The position numbers and the translations under genes are program-made. DNA of 37,581 bases from Micropruina sonneratiae (GTDB taxonomy: Bacteria; Actinomycetota; Actinomycetes; Propionibacteriales; Propionibacteriaceae): positions 1 through 37,581 of the forward strand of contig NZ_JAPDHX010000009.1 in NCBI RefSeq assembly GCF_025972045.1, in the 5' to 3' direction. Under the pieces are notes generated by a model that made no database searches, was not told where the DNA came from, and saw nothing but the letters and a program-made list of their open reading frames with translations. Shown here one piece after another: positions 8,362 to 18,970 of this stretch (positions are counted from its first letter, which is position 1; each line of letters begins with the position of its first letter).

Positions 8362-8997
8362 ATGACCAATCTGGACGTGGAATGGGCCAAGGACTGGATG
8401 CGTCGCGCGTCGGCCATCCTGACCGAACACCGGATGGAACTGATCGACCTCGATCGGGCGATCGGTGACGGTGACCACGGCGAGAACATGTCGCGCGGCT
8501 TCGCCGTGGTGGTGACACGGCTCGACGAGGCCCCGCCCGAGGACGTGGCCGGGGTGTTCAAGGTGGTGGCCCAGACCCTGATGGCCAAGGTCGGCGGGGC
8601 GTCCGGACCGCTGTACGGCACCGCTTTCATGCGGGCCGCCAAGTCGGCCGAGGGCGAACTCGACTCGGCCTGGGTGGTCACGTTGTGCGAGGCGGCCCTC
8701 GACGGCATCGTCACCCGCGGTAAGGCGACCACCGGTGAGAAGACAATGGTGGACGCCTGGACGCCGGCGATCGAGGCGGCCCGGGCCGCGGCCGAGGCCG
8801 GCAAGTCGCCGGCCGAGACGCTGCGGGCGGCGGCCGACGCCGCCGCGGACGGGGCGGAGAAGACGGTCCCGATGAAGGCGACGAAGGGCCGGGCGTCCTA
8901 CCTGGGCGAACGTTCGATCGGCCACAAGGATCCCGGGTCGACCTCGACGTCCTATCTGCTGGCGACGGCCGCGGACGCCGCCGAGGCTGCCGCGTGA
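8362..8997 (+). CDS. dhaL: Dihydroxyacetone kinase ADP-binding subunit DhaL
   Basis: A 211-residue helical-barrel subunit that holds ADP as a permanent cofactor. The ADP is rephosphorylated by DhaM and passes the phosphate to dihydroxyacetone bound on DhaK. The metal/nucleotide motif is visible as Asp31-Arg-Ala-Ile-Gly-Asp36-Gly-Asp38-His-Gly-Glu-Asn-Met. The later VGGASGPLYGT loop and the GEKTMVDAWTPA segment are also typical, as is the conserved GRASYLGERSIGHKDPGS near the C-terminus. It is translationally coupled to dhaK (no spacer) and to dhaM (four-base GTGA overlap). Normal length, no defects seen. Confidence 0.95.
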   Translation: MTNLDVEWAKDWMRRASAILTEHRMELIDLDRAIGDGDHGENMSRGFAVVVTRLDEAPPEDVAGVFKVVAQTLMAKVGGASGPLYGTAFMRAAKSAEGELDSAWVVTLCEAALDGIVTRGKATTGEKTMVDAWTPAIEAARAAAEAGKSPAETLRAAADAAADGAEKTVPMKATKGRASYLGERSIGHKDPGSTSTSYLLATAADAAEAAA

Positions 8998-9377
8998 GCA
9001 TCGCGTTCGTGATCGTCTCGCACTCGGCCAAGCTGGCCGAGGGCGTGGTGGAACTGGCCAAGCAGATGGCGCAGGACGTGGAGTTCCGGGCCGCCGGCGG
9101 CAGTGACGCCGGCGGCATCGGCACCTCCTTCGACCTGATCCTGACCGCCGTCGAGGAGTTGACCGGTGCCGGGCACCAGGTGGCCCTGCTGACCGACCTC
9201 GGCTCGGCCGACATGACGGTCGAGGCGGTGCTCGAGGTGGTCGACCCCGACCAGGTCCGGTTCTGCCCGGGCCCGTTGGTCGAGGGCGCGGTCTCGGCCG
9301 GGGTCACCGCCCAGATCGGCGGTGACCTGGACGCCGTCGAGACCGCGGCCCGGGCCCGGGAGCTGTTCACCGACTGA
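8994..9377 (+). CDS. dhaM: PTS-linked phosphocarrier DhaM (EIIA-Man domain only)
   Basis: A 127-residue protein with the EIIA-mannose-like fold. It accepts phosphate from HPr and transfers it to the ADP held by DhaL. The phosphorylated histidine is expected at His10 in the opening FVIVSHSAKLAEGV. The glycine-rich DAGGIGTSFD loop and LTDLGSADMTVEAV follow. The GTG start at 8994 overlaps the dhaL stop. Unlike the Escherichia coli protein, it has no fused HPr and EI domains. It therefore depends on general PTS proteins encoded elsewhere, as is usual for Gram-positive bacteria. It ends the dha operon; the antiporter gene starts 64 bases later. Confidence 0.93.
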   Translation: MSIAFVIVSHSAKLAEGVVELAKQMAQDVEFRAAGGSDAGGIGTSFDLILTAVEELTGAGHQVALLTDLGSADMTVEAVLEVVDPDQVRFCPGPLVEGAVSAGVTAQIGGDLDAVETAARARELFTD

Positions 9378-9441
9378 GCCGGCCCGCGTCCGGTCGTAAC
9401 ACGGACTCAATAGAGTGACCCCAGGAACGGAAGGGTGACTC

Positions 9442-10923
9442 TTGGGCCTCGACATGGTGCTGCTCGCCGGGGCTGCGGTGCTGCTCGCCGCCCTCGGCGC
9501 TGCCCGGTTGTCCAGCTACCTGGGGTTGCCGTCGCTGCTGCTGTTCCTTTTCCTGGGCGTCGGCGTGGGCCTGTGGGTCGAGTTCGACAACGCCTCGCTG
9601 GCCCACGACCTCGGCTTCGCCGCCCTTGTGCTGATCCTGGCCGAGGGTGGCTTCACCACCAAGTGGCGCGAGATGCGCTCGGTGCTCAGCCTGGCCGGGC
9701 TGCTGGCGACCGTGGGCATCTGCGTCTCGATCGGTGCGATGACCCTGTTCGGGCACTTCGTGCTGGGCCTCGACCTGGCGACCGCGCTGCTGCTCGGTGC
9801 GATCACCGCCCCGACCGACTCGGCCGCGGTGTTCTCGGTGCTGCGCCGGGTACCGATCCCGGGCCGGATCCGGGCCGTCCTCGAGGCCGAGTCAGGGCTC
9901 AACGACGCCCCGGTGGTGCTGCTGGTCACCGCGGCCACGGCCTGGGCGCTGGGGGAGAGCAACGAGGGGCCGGGCGAGATCCTGCTGATGGTCGGCGTCG
10001 AACTGGTCGGCGGGGTGATCCTGGGCGCGGCGATCGGCTGGCTGGGGGCGAAGCTGCTGAAGCAGATCGCGCTGCCGGCGTCCGGCCTGTACCCGTTGGG
10101 CGCGATGGGCTGGGCGCTGCTCGCCCACGGCGCCGGCGCCTCGCTGCACGTCTCGGGCTTCGCCGCCGTCTACATCTGCGCGGTGGTGCTCGGCAACTCC
10201 GACCTGCCCCACCGCAACGCCACGAAGTCGTTCGCCGAGGGCATCGGCTGGGTCGCCCAGATCGGGCTGTTCGTGATGCTCGGGCTGCTCGCGCACCCCG
10301 AGAGGTTTTCCTCGACGGTTGTGGTCACCGGCGTGCTGGCCGGGCTGTTCCTGACCCTGATCGCGCGACCGCTGTCGGTGCTGACCACCGCGACCTGGTT
10401 CCGGATGCCGTGGCGCGAACAGGCCTTCCTGTCCTGGGCGGGCCTACGCGGCGCCGTGCCGATCATCATGGCGACAGTGCCGTTGGCGTCCCCGTTGCCG
10501 CAGGCCAAGGACATCTTCGACCTGGTCTTCGTGTTCGTCGTCGTGTACACCACCCTGCAGGCGCCGACGCTGGGCTGGGCCGCGCGCAAGCTGGGCGTCA
10601 CCACCGGCGACGACGCCGTCGACATCGAGGTCGAGGTGGCGCCGCTGGACAAGATCCAGGCCGACTTCATGCAGATCAAGGTGCCGAGCGGTTCGCACCT
10701 GCACGGGGTGACGATCTTCGAGTTGCGGCTGCCGCCGAGCACGGTGGTGTCGCTGATCATCCGCGACGGCAAGCCGTTCGCGCCGGGGGCGCGTGACGTG
10801 GTCCGCTCGGGCGACGAGTTGCTGGTGGTGGTGCCGTCCAGGTTCCGCGACCGGGTGGAGGCCCGGTTCAAGCAGGTATCCCGAGGCGGACGCCTGTCGC
10901 GCTGGCGTGACAACCGCCGCTGA
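9442..10923 (+). CDS. Potassium/proton antiporter, CPA1 family with C-terminal TrkA-C domain
   Basis: A 493-residue membrane protein resembling NhaP2/CvrA-type cation/proton antiporters. About 12 membrane segments fill residues 1-395. The ion-binding region shows APTDSAAVFSVLRR and, further on, LEAESGLNDAPVVLL, the paired Asp-containing motifs of the CPA1 family. GLRGAVPIIMA is another signature segment. After the membrane part, residues 410-475 form a TrkA-C-like cytoplasmic domain (GVTIFELRLPPSTVVSLIIRD core) that usually senses nucleotides or controls flux. The TTG start at 9442 is preferred because GGAAGG lies seven bases upstream; an in-frame ATG at 9454 is the alternative. Substrate specificity (K+ or Na+) is not decidable here. 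Confidence 0.88.
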   Translation: MGLDMVLLAGAAVLLAALGAARLSSYLGLPSLLLFLFLGVGVGLWVEFDNASLAHDLGFAALVLILAEGGFTTKWREMRSVLSLAGLLATVGICVSIGAMTLFGHFVLGLDLATALLLGAITAPTDSAAVFSVLRRVPIPGRIRAVLEAESGLNDAPVVLLVTAATAWALGESNEGPGEILLMVGVELVGGVILGAAIGWLGAKLLKQIALPASGLYPLGAMGWALLAHGAGASLHVSGFAAVYICAVVLGNSDLPHRNATKSFAEGIGWVAQIGLFVMLGLLAHPERFSSTVVVTGVLAGLFLTLIARPLSVLTTATWFRMPWREQAFLSWAGLRGAVPIIMATVPLASPLPQAKDIFDLVFVFVVVYTTLQAPTLGWAARKLGVTTGDDAVDIEVEVAPLDKIQADFMQIKVPSGSHLHGVTIFELRLPPSTVVSLIIRDGKPFAPGARDVVRSGDELLVVVPSRFRDRVEARFKQVSRGGRLSRWRDNRR

Positions 10924-10938
10924 GGCTCCGGGCCGCGT

Positions 10939-11484
10939 TCAGGAGTTGGTCGGCGAGGGCGTCGGGGACGCGGGCGCCGAGGTCTGGGACGACGGCAGGG
11001 CGGGCAGACACACGTCGCCCTTCACCGCGATCTTGGTCTTCGGGTTCTCCTGATAGCCCGCGAAATCGTCACCCAGCAGCACGTCGACGACGTGGTCGAC
11101 GCGGCCGTCGCCGACCCGCTTGGCGTTCTTGAAGAAGCCGGCGACCAGCTTGACCTCGGGGTCGTCCTTGGAGTTGCCGACGACGACGGTCTGGGCCATC
11201 CGCTGATCGCTGTTGTTGACCTTGAGGATGAAGAACCCTCGCGAGCGCAGGGTGGTGCTGGCCCGCTTGGCGAGGCCGCCGTTGAGTCCCGCGTTGAGCG
11301 TGCGAACGGTGACGTACTTCGGGGTGAGGACGCCGCCGACGTCGGTCATCACGCACGGCTCCGCCGGGCGGGGCGGGATCTCGGCGGTCGCGTTCTTGTA
11401 CCCCCAGAAACCACCGAAGGCGACCAGAGCGGTCAACGCCAGCAGGGTCAGCGGGGTCTTCACGACCCGGATGAACTGCCGCAC
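10939..11484 (-). CDS. LytR C-terminal domain protein, membrane-anchored
   Basis: A 181-residue protein with a single N-terminal membrane anchor (LLALTALVAFGGFWGY) and an extracytoplasmic LytR_C-type domain. Typical stretches are VRTLNAGLNGGLAKRASTTL, GFFILKVNNSD and VVVGNSKDDPEVKLVAGFF. The C-terminus is a Ser/Thr/Pro tail. Such stand-alone LytR_C proteins are common in actinomycetes; a role at the cell wall is presumed, not proven. GTG start at 11484 with GAGGAA upstream. It lies 52 bases downstream of the small conserved gene on the same strand, so both are probably co-transcribed. It converges with the antiporter, leaving only 15 bases between stops. Confidence 0.8.
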   Translation of the reverse strand: MRQFIRVVKTPLTLLALTALVAFGGFWGYKNATAEIPPRPAEPCVMTDVGGVLTPKYVTVRTLNAGLNGGLAKRASTTLRSRGFFILKVNNSDQRMAQTVVVGNSKDDPEVKLVAGFFKNAKRVGDGRVDHVVDVLLGDDFAGYQENPKTKIAVKGDVCLPALPSSQTSAPASPTPSPTNS

Positions 11485-11536
11485 GCTTCCTCAACTCCTC
11501 GGCTGGAACTCCGCACAGCCTACTTGATCGGGTCGG

Positions 11537-11830
11537 CTACTTCAGTTCCAGCACCCGCGCGTGCATCGTCTGACGCTGCTGCAACGCGGCCCGCAGGGCG
11601 CGGTGCAGGCCGTCCTCGAGGTAGTAGTCGCCGTTCCAGTGGATGACGTGCGCGAACAGGTCGCCGTAGAAGGTCGAATCCTCCTCGAGCAGCTGCTCCA
11701 GGTCGAGGGTGCTCTTGGTGGTGACCAGCTGGTCGAGCCGGATCTGCTGCGGAGCGATCGCCGCCCACTGCCGCTGCACGTACCCGTGCGCGGGATAGGG
11801 ACGCCCCTCGCCGACTCGCTTGAAGATCAC
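11537..11830 (-). CDS. Small conserved actinobacterial protein, ParB-like (often catalogued as VapB-type antitoxin)
   Basis: A 97-residue soluble protein starting at GTG 11830. The sequence (IRLDQLVTTKSTLDLEQLLEEDSTFYGDLFAHVIHWNGDYYLEDGLHRALRAAL, quoted here only by its pieces LDQLVTTK, EEDSTFYGD, YYLEDGLHR) closely resembles a conserved actinobacterial family with a ParB-nuclease-like layout. In that layout the DGLHR segment corresponds to the DGxHR signature. Databases often label relatives as VapB antitoxins, but no PIN-domain toxin gene is adjacent here, so I do not accept a toxin-antitoxin role. It precedes the LytR_C gene on the same strand, a pairing I recall as recurrent in actinomycetes. 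Confidence 0.75.
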   Translation of the reverse strand: MIFKRVGEGRPYPAHGYVQRQWAAIAPQQIRLDQLVTTKSTLDLEQLLEEDSTFYGDLFAHVIHWNGDYYLEDGLHRALRAALQQRQTMHARVLELK

Positions 11831-11905
11831 CGCGCCAGTCTATCGGTCTCCACATCGGCCGCGCCGACGACCCCGGCGGCAGCCGTCTCGCCCTACAGTG
11901 TGGCC

Positions 11906-13504
11906 ATGTCGACCTCACCCGACGTGTCAGCCATCATCTCCGGCTACACCTTCGACACCGAATCGATCGAATTGGGCGTCCTGGTCGCCGACGGGGCGCC
12001 CGTCCCGGAGGCCCGGATCCGCATCTCGCTGTCGATGCTGAACCGGCACGGCCTGGTCGCCGGCGCGACCGGCACCGGCAAGACCAAGACCCTGCAGCTG
12101 ATGACGGAGCAGATCGCGCGCGCCGGCGTCCCGGTGTTCGCCGCCGACATCAAGGGTGACCTGTCGGGGCTGGCGCTGCCCGGGGCGTCCTCGCAGAAGC
12201 TGCTCGACCGGACGAAGGCGATCGGCCAGGACTGGCAGCCGCACGGCTGTCCGGTGGAGTTCTACACCCTCGGTGGCCAGGGCACCGGCGTGCCGTTGCG
12301 GGCCACCATCAGTTCGTTCGGGCCGATCCTGCTGAGCAAGGTGCTGGGCCTGAACGAGACCCAAGAGTCGACGCTCGGGCTGGTGTTCCACTACTGCGAC
12401 ACCCAGGGCCTGCCGCTGCTCGACCTGAAGGATCTGCGGACGGTGCTCACCCACCTCACCTCGCCCGAGGGCAAGGCCGACCTGAAGGAACTCGGCGGGG
12501 TGTCGGCGGCCACCGCCGGAGTGATCCTGCGGTCCCTGGTCACCCTGGAGACCCAGGGCGGCGAGGAGTTCTTCGGCGAGCCCGAGTTCGACACCCGCGA
12601 CCTGGTCCGCACCGTCGCCGACGGCCAGGGCGTCATCTCGCTGCTGGAACTGCCCAACCTGCAGGACCGGCCGGCCATCTTCTCCACCTTCCTGATGTGG
12701 CTGCTGGCCGACCTGTTCCACGACCTGCCCGAGGTGGGCGACGTCGACAAGCCCAAGCTGGTGTTCTTCTTCGACGAGGCGCACCTGCTGTTCGCCGACG
12801 CGTCCAAGGCGTTCCTGCAGGCCATCGCCCAGACGGTGCGGCTGATCCGCTCCAAGGGTGTCGGGGTGTTCTTCGTCACTCAGACGCCCAAGGACGTCCC
12901 CGAGGAGGTGCTGGCGCAGCTCGGCTCGCGGGTGCAGCACCAGTTGCGCGCGCACACCCCCAACGACGCCAAGGCGCTGAAGTCGACGGTGGCCACCTAT
13001 CCCACCTCCGGCTACGACCTGGCCGAGGTGCTGCAGACCCTCGGCATCGGCGAGGCGATCGTGACCGTGCTGAACCCCAGCGGCGCGCCCACCCCGGTGG
13101 CCTGGACGCGGATGCGGGCACCCGAGGCGTCCATGGATCCGATGGAGGCGTCGATGATGGCCGGTGGTGTTGCCCAGTCGGGCATGATGCGCAAGTACGG
13201 CGCCGAGATCGACCGCGAGTCGGCCTACGAACTGCTGACCCGCCGGCTCGAAGAGGGCGCCGCGGCAGCGCGGGCCGAGGCCGAGCGCGCCGAACAGCAG
13301 AAGGCCGCGGCCGCCGAGGCCAAGCAGCGCGAGAAGGACGCCGCGGCCGCCGCCCGCTCCCAGCAGGGCGGTGCGGGCCGCAGTCGCAGCACCGCCAAGA
13401 GCGGTGTCGAGAAGGTGCTCAGCTCGCCCACGTTCTGGAACCGGGTGATCACCGTGGGTGGCGAGATCGCCCGCGGCATGATGGGGACCGGCCGCAAGCG
13501 GTGA
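11906..13504 (+). CDS. HerA-like helicase/ATPase (DUF853 family)
   Basis: A 532-residue P-loop ATPase of the HerA/FtsK branch. Walker A is GATGTGKT at residues 53-60 and Walker B is VFFFDEAH with Asp290-Glu291. A following FFVTQTP segment resembles the sensor region. Residues 440-490 form a long Ala/Glu/Arg-rich coiled coil, then a short basic tail. This matches the DUF853 'helicase HerA-like' proteins found widely in bacteria; DNA translocation is assumed from homology and the biological role is unclear. The ATG at 11906 is chosen because sequence upstream in the same frame is only a shadow of the opposite-strand gene. It is divergent from the ParB-like gene with 75 bases between. No NurA-type nuclease is adjacent. 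Confidence 0.9.
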   Translation: MSTSPDVSAIISGYTFDTESIELGVLVADGAPVPEARIRISLSMLNRHGLVAGATGTGKTKTLQLMTEQIARAGVPVFAADIKGDLSGLALPGASSQKLLDRTKAIGQDWQPHGCPVEFYTLGGQGTGVPLRATISSFGPILLSKVLGLNETQESTLGLVFHYCDTQGLPLLDLKDLRTVLTHLTSPEGKADLKELGGVSAATAGVILRSLVTLETQGGEEFFGEPEFDTRDLVRTVADGQGVISLLELPNLQDRPAIFSTFLMWLLADLFHDLPEVGDVDKPKLVFFFDEAHLLFADASKAFLQAIAQTVRLIRSKGVGVFFVTQTPKDVPEEVLAQLGSRVQHQLRAHTPNDAKALKSTVATYPTSGYDLAEVLQTLGIGEAIVTVLNPSGAPTPVAWTRMRAPEASMDPMEASMMAGGVAQSGMMRKYGAEIDRESAYELLTRRLEEGAAAARAEAERAEQQKAAAAEAKQREKDAAAAARSQQGGAGRSRSTAKSGVEKVLSSPTFWNRVITVGGEIARGMMGTGRKR

Positions 13505-13511
13505 CGCGAAA

Positions 13512-13537
13512 CCGCCCCGTCCGGTCGGACGGGGCGG
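13512..13537. terminator. Strong hairpin terminator between convergent genes
   Basis: A perfect 11-bp GC-rich stem (13512-13522 and 13527-13537) with a four-base GGTC loop lies 7 bases after the HerA-like stop and 29 bases beyond the end of the convergent secreted-protein gene. There is no T-tract, as is common in actinomycetes. Confidence 0.75.
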
Positions 13538-13566
13538 CTCGCAGGCAACGTCGAGGTCGGCGACGC

Positions 13567-14016
13567 TCAGTTGTAGATCGACAGCACCGCGGACTTGTGC
13601 CAGCCGGTGTTCCCGGAGACCACCCCGTTGTCGGAGTGCACGTGGAAGCGGATCTTCTGGTACACCTCCTCCTGGCCCGACTCGGTGTCGACCAGGGTGC
13701 GCTTGTTGTGCAGCGTGACCACGCCGCGAGCGGTGAAGGTGGTGGTGCCCAGATGGTCGTCGGGGTTGAGGAAGCCGTCCTCCTCGTACCGTTCCTGGGT
13801 GATGTGCGCGTACCGGCCGGCCGAGCAGTTGACGCTGATCCGGTAGTCGATGATCTTCACCCCGTTGGAGTTGGTCGAGGAGTAGATCGGCTTGAGCGGC
13901 TCGACGGTGCAGCCGGACGTGGTGTGCGCCTGGGCGCTGGCCGCGGCTGCGATGGGCAGGGCTGCGGCGATCAGTCCGCCGGCGATGAGGCGCCGGGTGC
14001 TGGTCTTGAGGGTCAT
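13567..14016 (-). CDS. Small secreted protein of unknown function
   Basis: A 149-residue protein. The ATG at 14016 is chosen because AAAGGAG lies seven bases upstream and a clear signal peptide follows; the open frame extends upstream but without plausible sequence. The N-terminus TRRLIAGGLIAAALPIAAA ends in a signal-peptidase site AQA-His near residue 30. The mature part of about 119 residues is rich in Thr, Ser, His and beta-strand-like alternation. It has two Cys (SGCTVEP and VNCSAGR) that could form one disulfide. I do not recognise a family. It follows ppc on the same strand about 150 bases downstream but has its own ribosome binding site and ends at the shared terminator. Confidence 0.75.
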   Translation of the reverse strand: MTLKTSTRRLIAGGLIAAALPIAAAASAQAHTTSGCTVEPLKPIYSSTNSNGVKIIDYRISVNCSAGRYAHITQERYEEDGFLNPDDHLGTTTFTARGVVTLHNKRTLVDTESGQEEVYQKIRFHVHSDNGVVSGNTGWHKSAVLSIYN

Positions 14017-14167
14017 GACGGACTCCTTTCGAGAGTGGCTAATGCCTTGGATCCCCCCGGGGCATTTCCCCGTGACCTCAAGATTGCCGCTCTGACTAGG
14101 AGCGATGCGTCTGTCGCTGGATGGAACTGTGGATGTATGCCTGCAGACAGAGGCCCGAGCTTTCCGG

Positions 14168-16927
<2,760 letters not shown>

Positions 16928-17031
16928 GGGGCCCTCCTGGTGCGGTCGTCGGCCGGGGACAACGCCGTCCGGGTGCCGAACAGGCTAGCCGCAGGCCCGC
17001 GCCGGGCACCGGCCGTCTCGACCGACGGCGC

Positions 17032-17219
17032 TCAGGACTTCTTCACCGCGATCACCACGCACCGGTTCTTGGCCTTGTTAGCCTTCGACGTGTTCGGCGC
17101 CGCCGGCACCGTCTCGCCGTAACCGCGGGACGTGACCCGGGACGGGTCGATGCCCGGCTGATCAGATAATCGGCCGACGACGCGGTGGCGTCGGGGGTGG
17201 CCGACGCGCTGGCGCGCTC
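17032..17219 (-). pseudogene. Remnant of an OmpA-like C-terminal domain
   Basis: The minus strand just downstream of the response regulator encodes QPGIDPSRVTSRGYGETVPAAP, then NTSKANKAKNRCVVIAVKKS and a stop at 17032. This matches the end of an OmpA-type peptidoglycan-binding domain (pattern GI-x3-RV-x3-GYGE-x2-P-x3-N-x6-NR-x-V). The preceding piece SADYLI, which fits the helix before that pattern, is in a different frame; the shift lies near 17160-17170. The rest of the expected domain, membrane anchor and start are absent because the response-regulator gene occupies that space. I read it as a truncated, frameshifted gene remnant left by a deletion. Confidence 0.6.
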
Positions 17220-17867
17220 TCAGCGCACCACGACCAGTCCCGAGGTGAACGCCAGCGCGGTGGCCTGGGCCCGGTCGCGGCACCCCGTCTTGAACAGGAT
17301 CCGCGACACGTGGGTCTTGATCGTGCCGACCCCGACGTACAGCCGTTGCGCCAACTCGGCGTTGCTCAGCCCCTGCGCCAGCAACGCCAGCACCTCGCGC
17401 TCGCGGCCGGTCAGCCGGGCCACCACGGCGTCCGGACTGCCGGGGACGGGGAGGGCGGCCAGCGCCGCCAACACCTGCCCGGCCACCGCCGGGTCGAGCC
17501 AGGTCTCGCCGGCCGCCAGTTGCCGCACCGCCCGGGCGAGATCGCCGACGTTGCGCTTCAGCAGGTAGCCCGACGCCCCGGCGCGCAGCGCCAGCAGCAC
17601 GTCCGGGTCGCCTTCGAAGGTGGTCAGCACCAGCACTGGCGGGGCGTCCGGCAGCGCACACACCGCACGGGTGGCCGTCACCCCATCGAGGCGCGGCATC
17701 CGCAGGTCCATCACCAGCACGTCGGGCCGGGCGGCGGTCACCACGCCCACCGCCTCGTCACCGTCTGCGGCCAGGCCGACGACGTCGAGGTCGGGTTCGG
17801 CCGACAGCACCGCCGCGACACCGGCGCGGATCAGCGGGTCGTCCTCGACGAGGGCGACCCTGGTCAC
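17220..17867 (-). CDS. NarL/LuxR-family response regulator
   Basis: A 215-residue two-component regulator. The receiver domain covers residues 1-120, with the acidic pair Asp9-Asp10, phospho-acceptor Asp54 (VLVMDLRMPRLDG), a conserved Thr at LVLTTFEGD and Lys at GYLLKRN. The C-terminal LuxR-type helix-turn-helix (LTGREREVLALLAQGLSN, then GVGTIKTHVSRIL) occupies residues 150-205. The GTG start at 17867 overlaps the stop of the histidine kinase by four bases, so the pair is co-translated. Target genes are unknown. The upstream unknown gene belongs to the same transcript and is the best candidate for a functional partner. Confidence 0.92.
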   Translation of the reverse strand: MTRVALVEDDPLIRAGVAAVLSAEPDLDVVGLAADGDEAVGVVTAARPDVLVMDLRMPRLDGVTATRAVCALPDAPPVLVLTTFEGDPDVLLALRAGASGYLLKRNVGDLARAVRQLAAGETWLDPAVAGQVLAALAALPVPGSPDAVVARLTGREREVLALLAQGLSNAELAQRLYVGVGTIKTHVSRILFKTGCRDRAQATALAFTSGLVVVR

Positions 17868-18970
17868 CGGACGCCGACCGGGACGCGGGCGGCCAGCCGG
17901 AAGCCATCGCGGACGGCGCCCGACTCGAGCGCACCACCCAGCCCGCGCAGTCGCTCCTGCAGCCCGGCGAGGCCACGGCCGCCGGTCGCCGGCAACGCGG
18001 GGCGTGCGGCGGTGTGACGCGGCGGCTCGTCCACCACGGACGCCGCCAGCTCGGCGGCCCTCCAGTCCAGCGTGACGAAGCAGCGGGTGCCCGCGGGGGC
18101 GTACTTGAGCGTGTTGGTGATGCCCTCCTGCACGGCCCGGTAGACGGCGGTCTGGGCGGCTCGCGCCAGCTCGTGCCGCACCCCGGTCTCGGTGAAGCTC
18201 ACCTGCAGGCCGGCCTCGGCGGCCAGGGCCAGCAGGCCGGGCAGGTCGGCCAACTGGGGGCCGTCCGCGGCGTCCGGGTCACGCGGCATCAGCCGCAGCA
18301 GCTGCTGGATCTCCTCCATCGCCCGGCGCGCGCCGGCCTCGATGCCCTGCAGCGACGACGGTGCGGACGCCCGGGCCGCCGCGGCCTGGACGAGCACCGC
18401 GGTGATCGTGTTCGCCACCCCGTCGTGCAGCTCACGTGCCAGCTCGACCCGCTGCCGGTGCGCCTCCTCGGCACGCAGCCGGTCCTGGTCGGCCTGCCAC
18501 GCCCGCAGCTGCGCGGCGCGCCGGTACAGCCGGCGTCCGGTGAGCCAGGCGGCGGCTCCGGCGGCGAGGTTGAGCGCGCCGGCCTGCGCCAGGCCGGCGG
18601 CGTCGAGGTCGCCGATCCGGGACAGTGCCAGGGTGTGGGCCAGCAGCGGTGCGGCCGCCAGCCAGCCCAGCCGGGCCCGGGCCGCCGGCAGGGTGCCGGC
18701 CACCGCGAAGACCGCCACCAACAGGCCGGCGACGGGCTGCCACAGCGGCACGCCGAGGCAGACCAGCGCGAACCCGAGCTGCACGGCGAGCACGCCCAGC
18801 GGCCGGGTGCGCCGCCACCACAGCGACACGTGCACGACGACGGTCAGCACGATCGGCAGCCACCACGGCAGCTGACCGCCGTCGGCGGTGCGCAGCTCGC
18901 CGTCCCAGAACACCAGGTCGACGGCGATCGCGGCGCCGACCACCGACAGGTTGCGCAGCGCGGGCGGCAT
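17864..18970 (-). CDS. Sensor histidine kinase, NarL-partner (HisKA_3) type
   Basis: A 368-residue membrane sensor kinase. The N-terminal 145 residues contain about four to five membrane segments with only short loops, so the signal is probably membrane-embedded or indirect. The dimerisation/phosphorylation helix has His182 in the ARELHDGVANTITAV motif of the HisKA_3 family. The ATPase domain follows with Asn286 in QEGITNTLKYAPAG and a glycine box GGRGLAGLQERLRGLGG. The typical Asp-x-Gly ATP-lid motif is degenerate (SVVDEPPRHT), which deserves notice although it may be tolerated. The ATG at 18970 overlaps the TGA of the upstream gene by one base (TGATG). The longer open frame upstream is not needed. 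Confidence 0.88.
   Translation of the reverse strand: MPPALRNLSVVGAAIAVDLVFWDGELRTADGGQLPWWLPIVLTVVVHVSLWWRRTRPLGVLAVQLGFALVCLGVPLWQPVAGLLVAVFAVAGTLPAARARLGWLAAAPLLAHTLALSRIGDLDAAGLAQAGALNLAAGAAAWLTGRRLYRRAAQLRAWQADQDRLRAEEAHRQRVELARELHDGVANTITAVLVQAAAARASAPSSLQGIEAGARRAMEEIQQLLRLMPRDPDAADGPQLADLPGLLALAAEAGLQVSFTETGVRHELARAAQTAVYRAVQEGITNTLKYAPAGTRCFVTLDWRAAELAASVVDEPPRHTAARPALPATGGRGLAGLQERLRGLGGALESGAVRDGFRLAARVPVGVR

Noticed and set aside
9388-9406. Small GTCCG/CGGAC dyad after dhaM
   Set aside because: Only five base pairs with a nine-base loop; too weak to call a terminator.
11537-11830. VapB antitoxin of a toxin-antitoxin pair
   Set aside because: No toxin gene lies beside it, and the motifs look ParB-like.
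17220-17661. Extension of the OmpA remnant frame through the response-regulator gene
   Set aside because: That part is Arg/Gly/Ala-rich shadow sequence antisense-free of any domain; only the end beyond 17219 resembles a protein.
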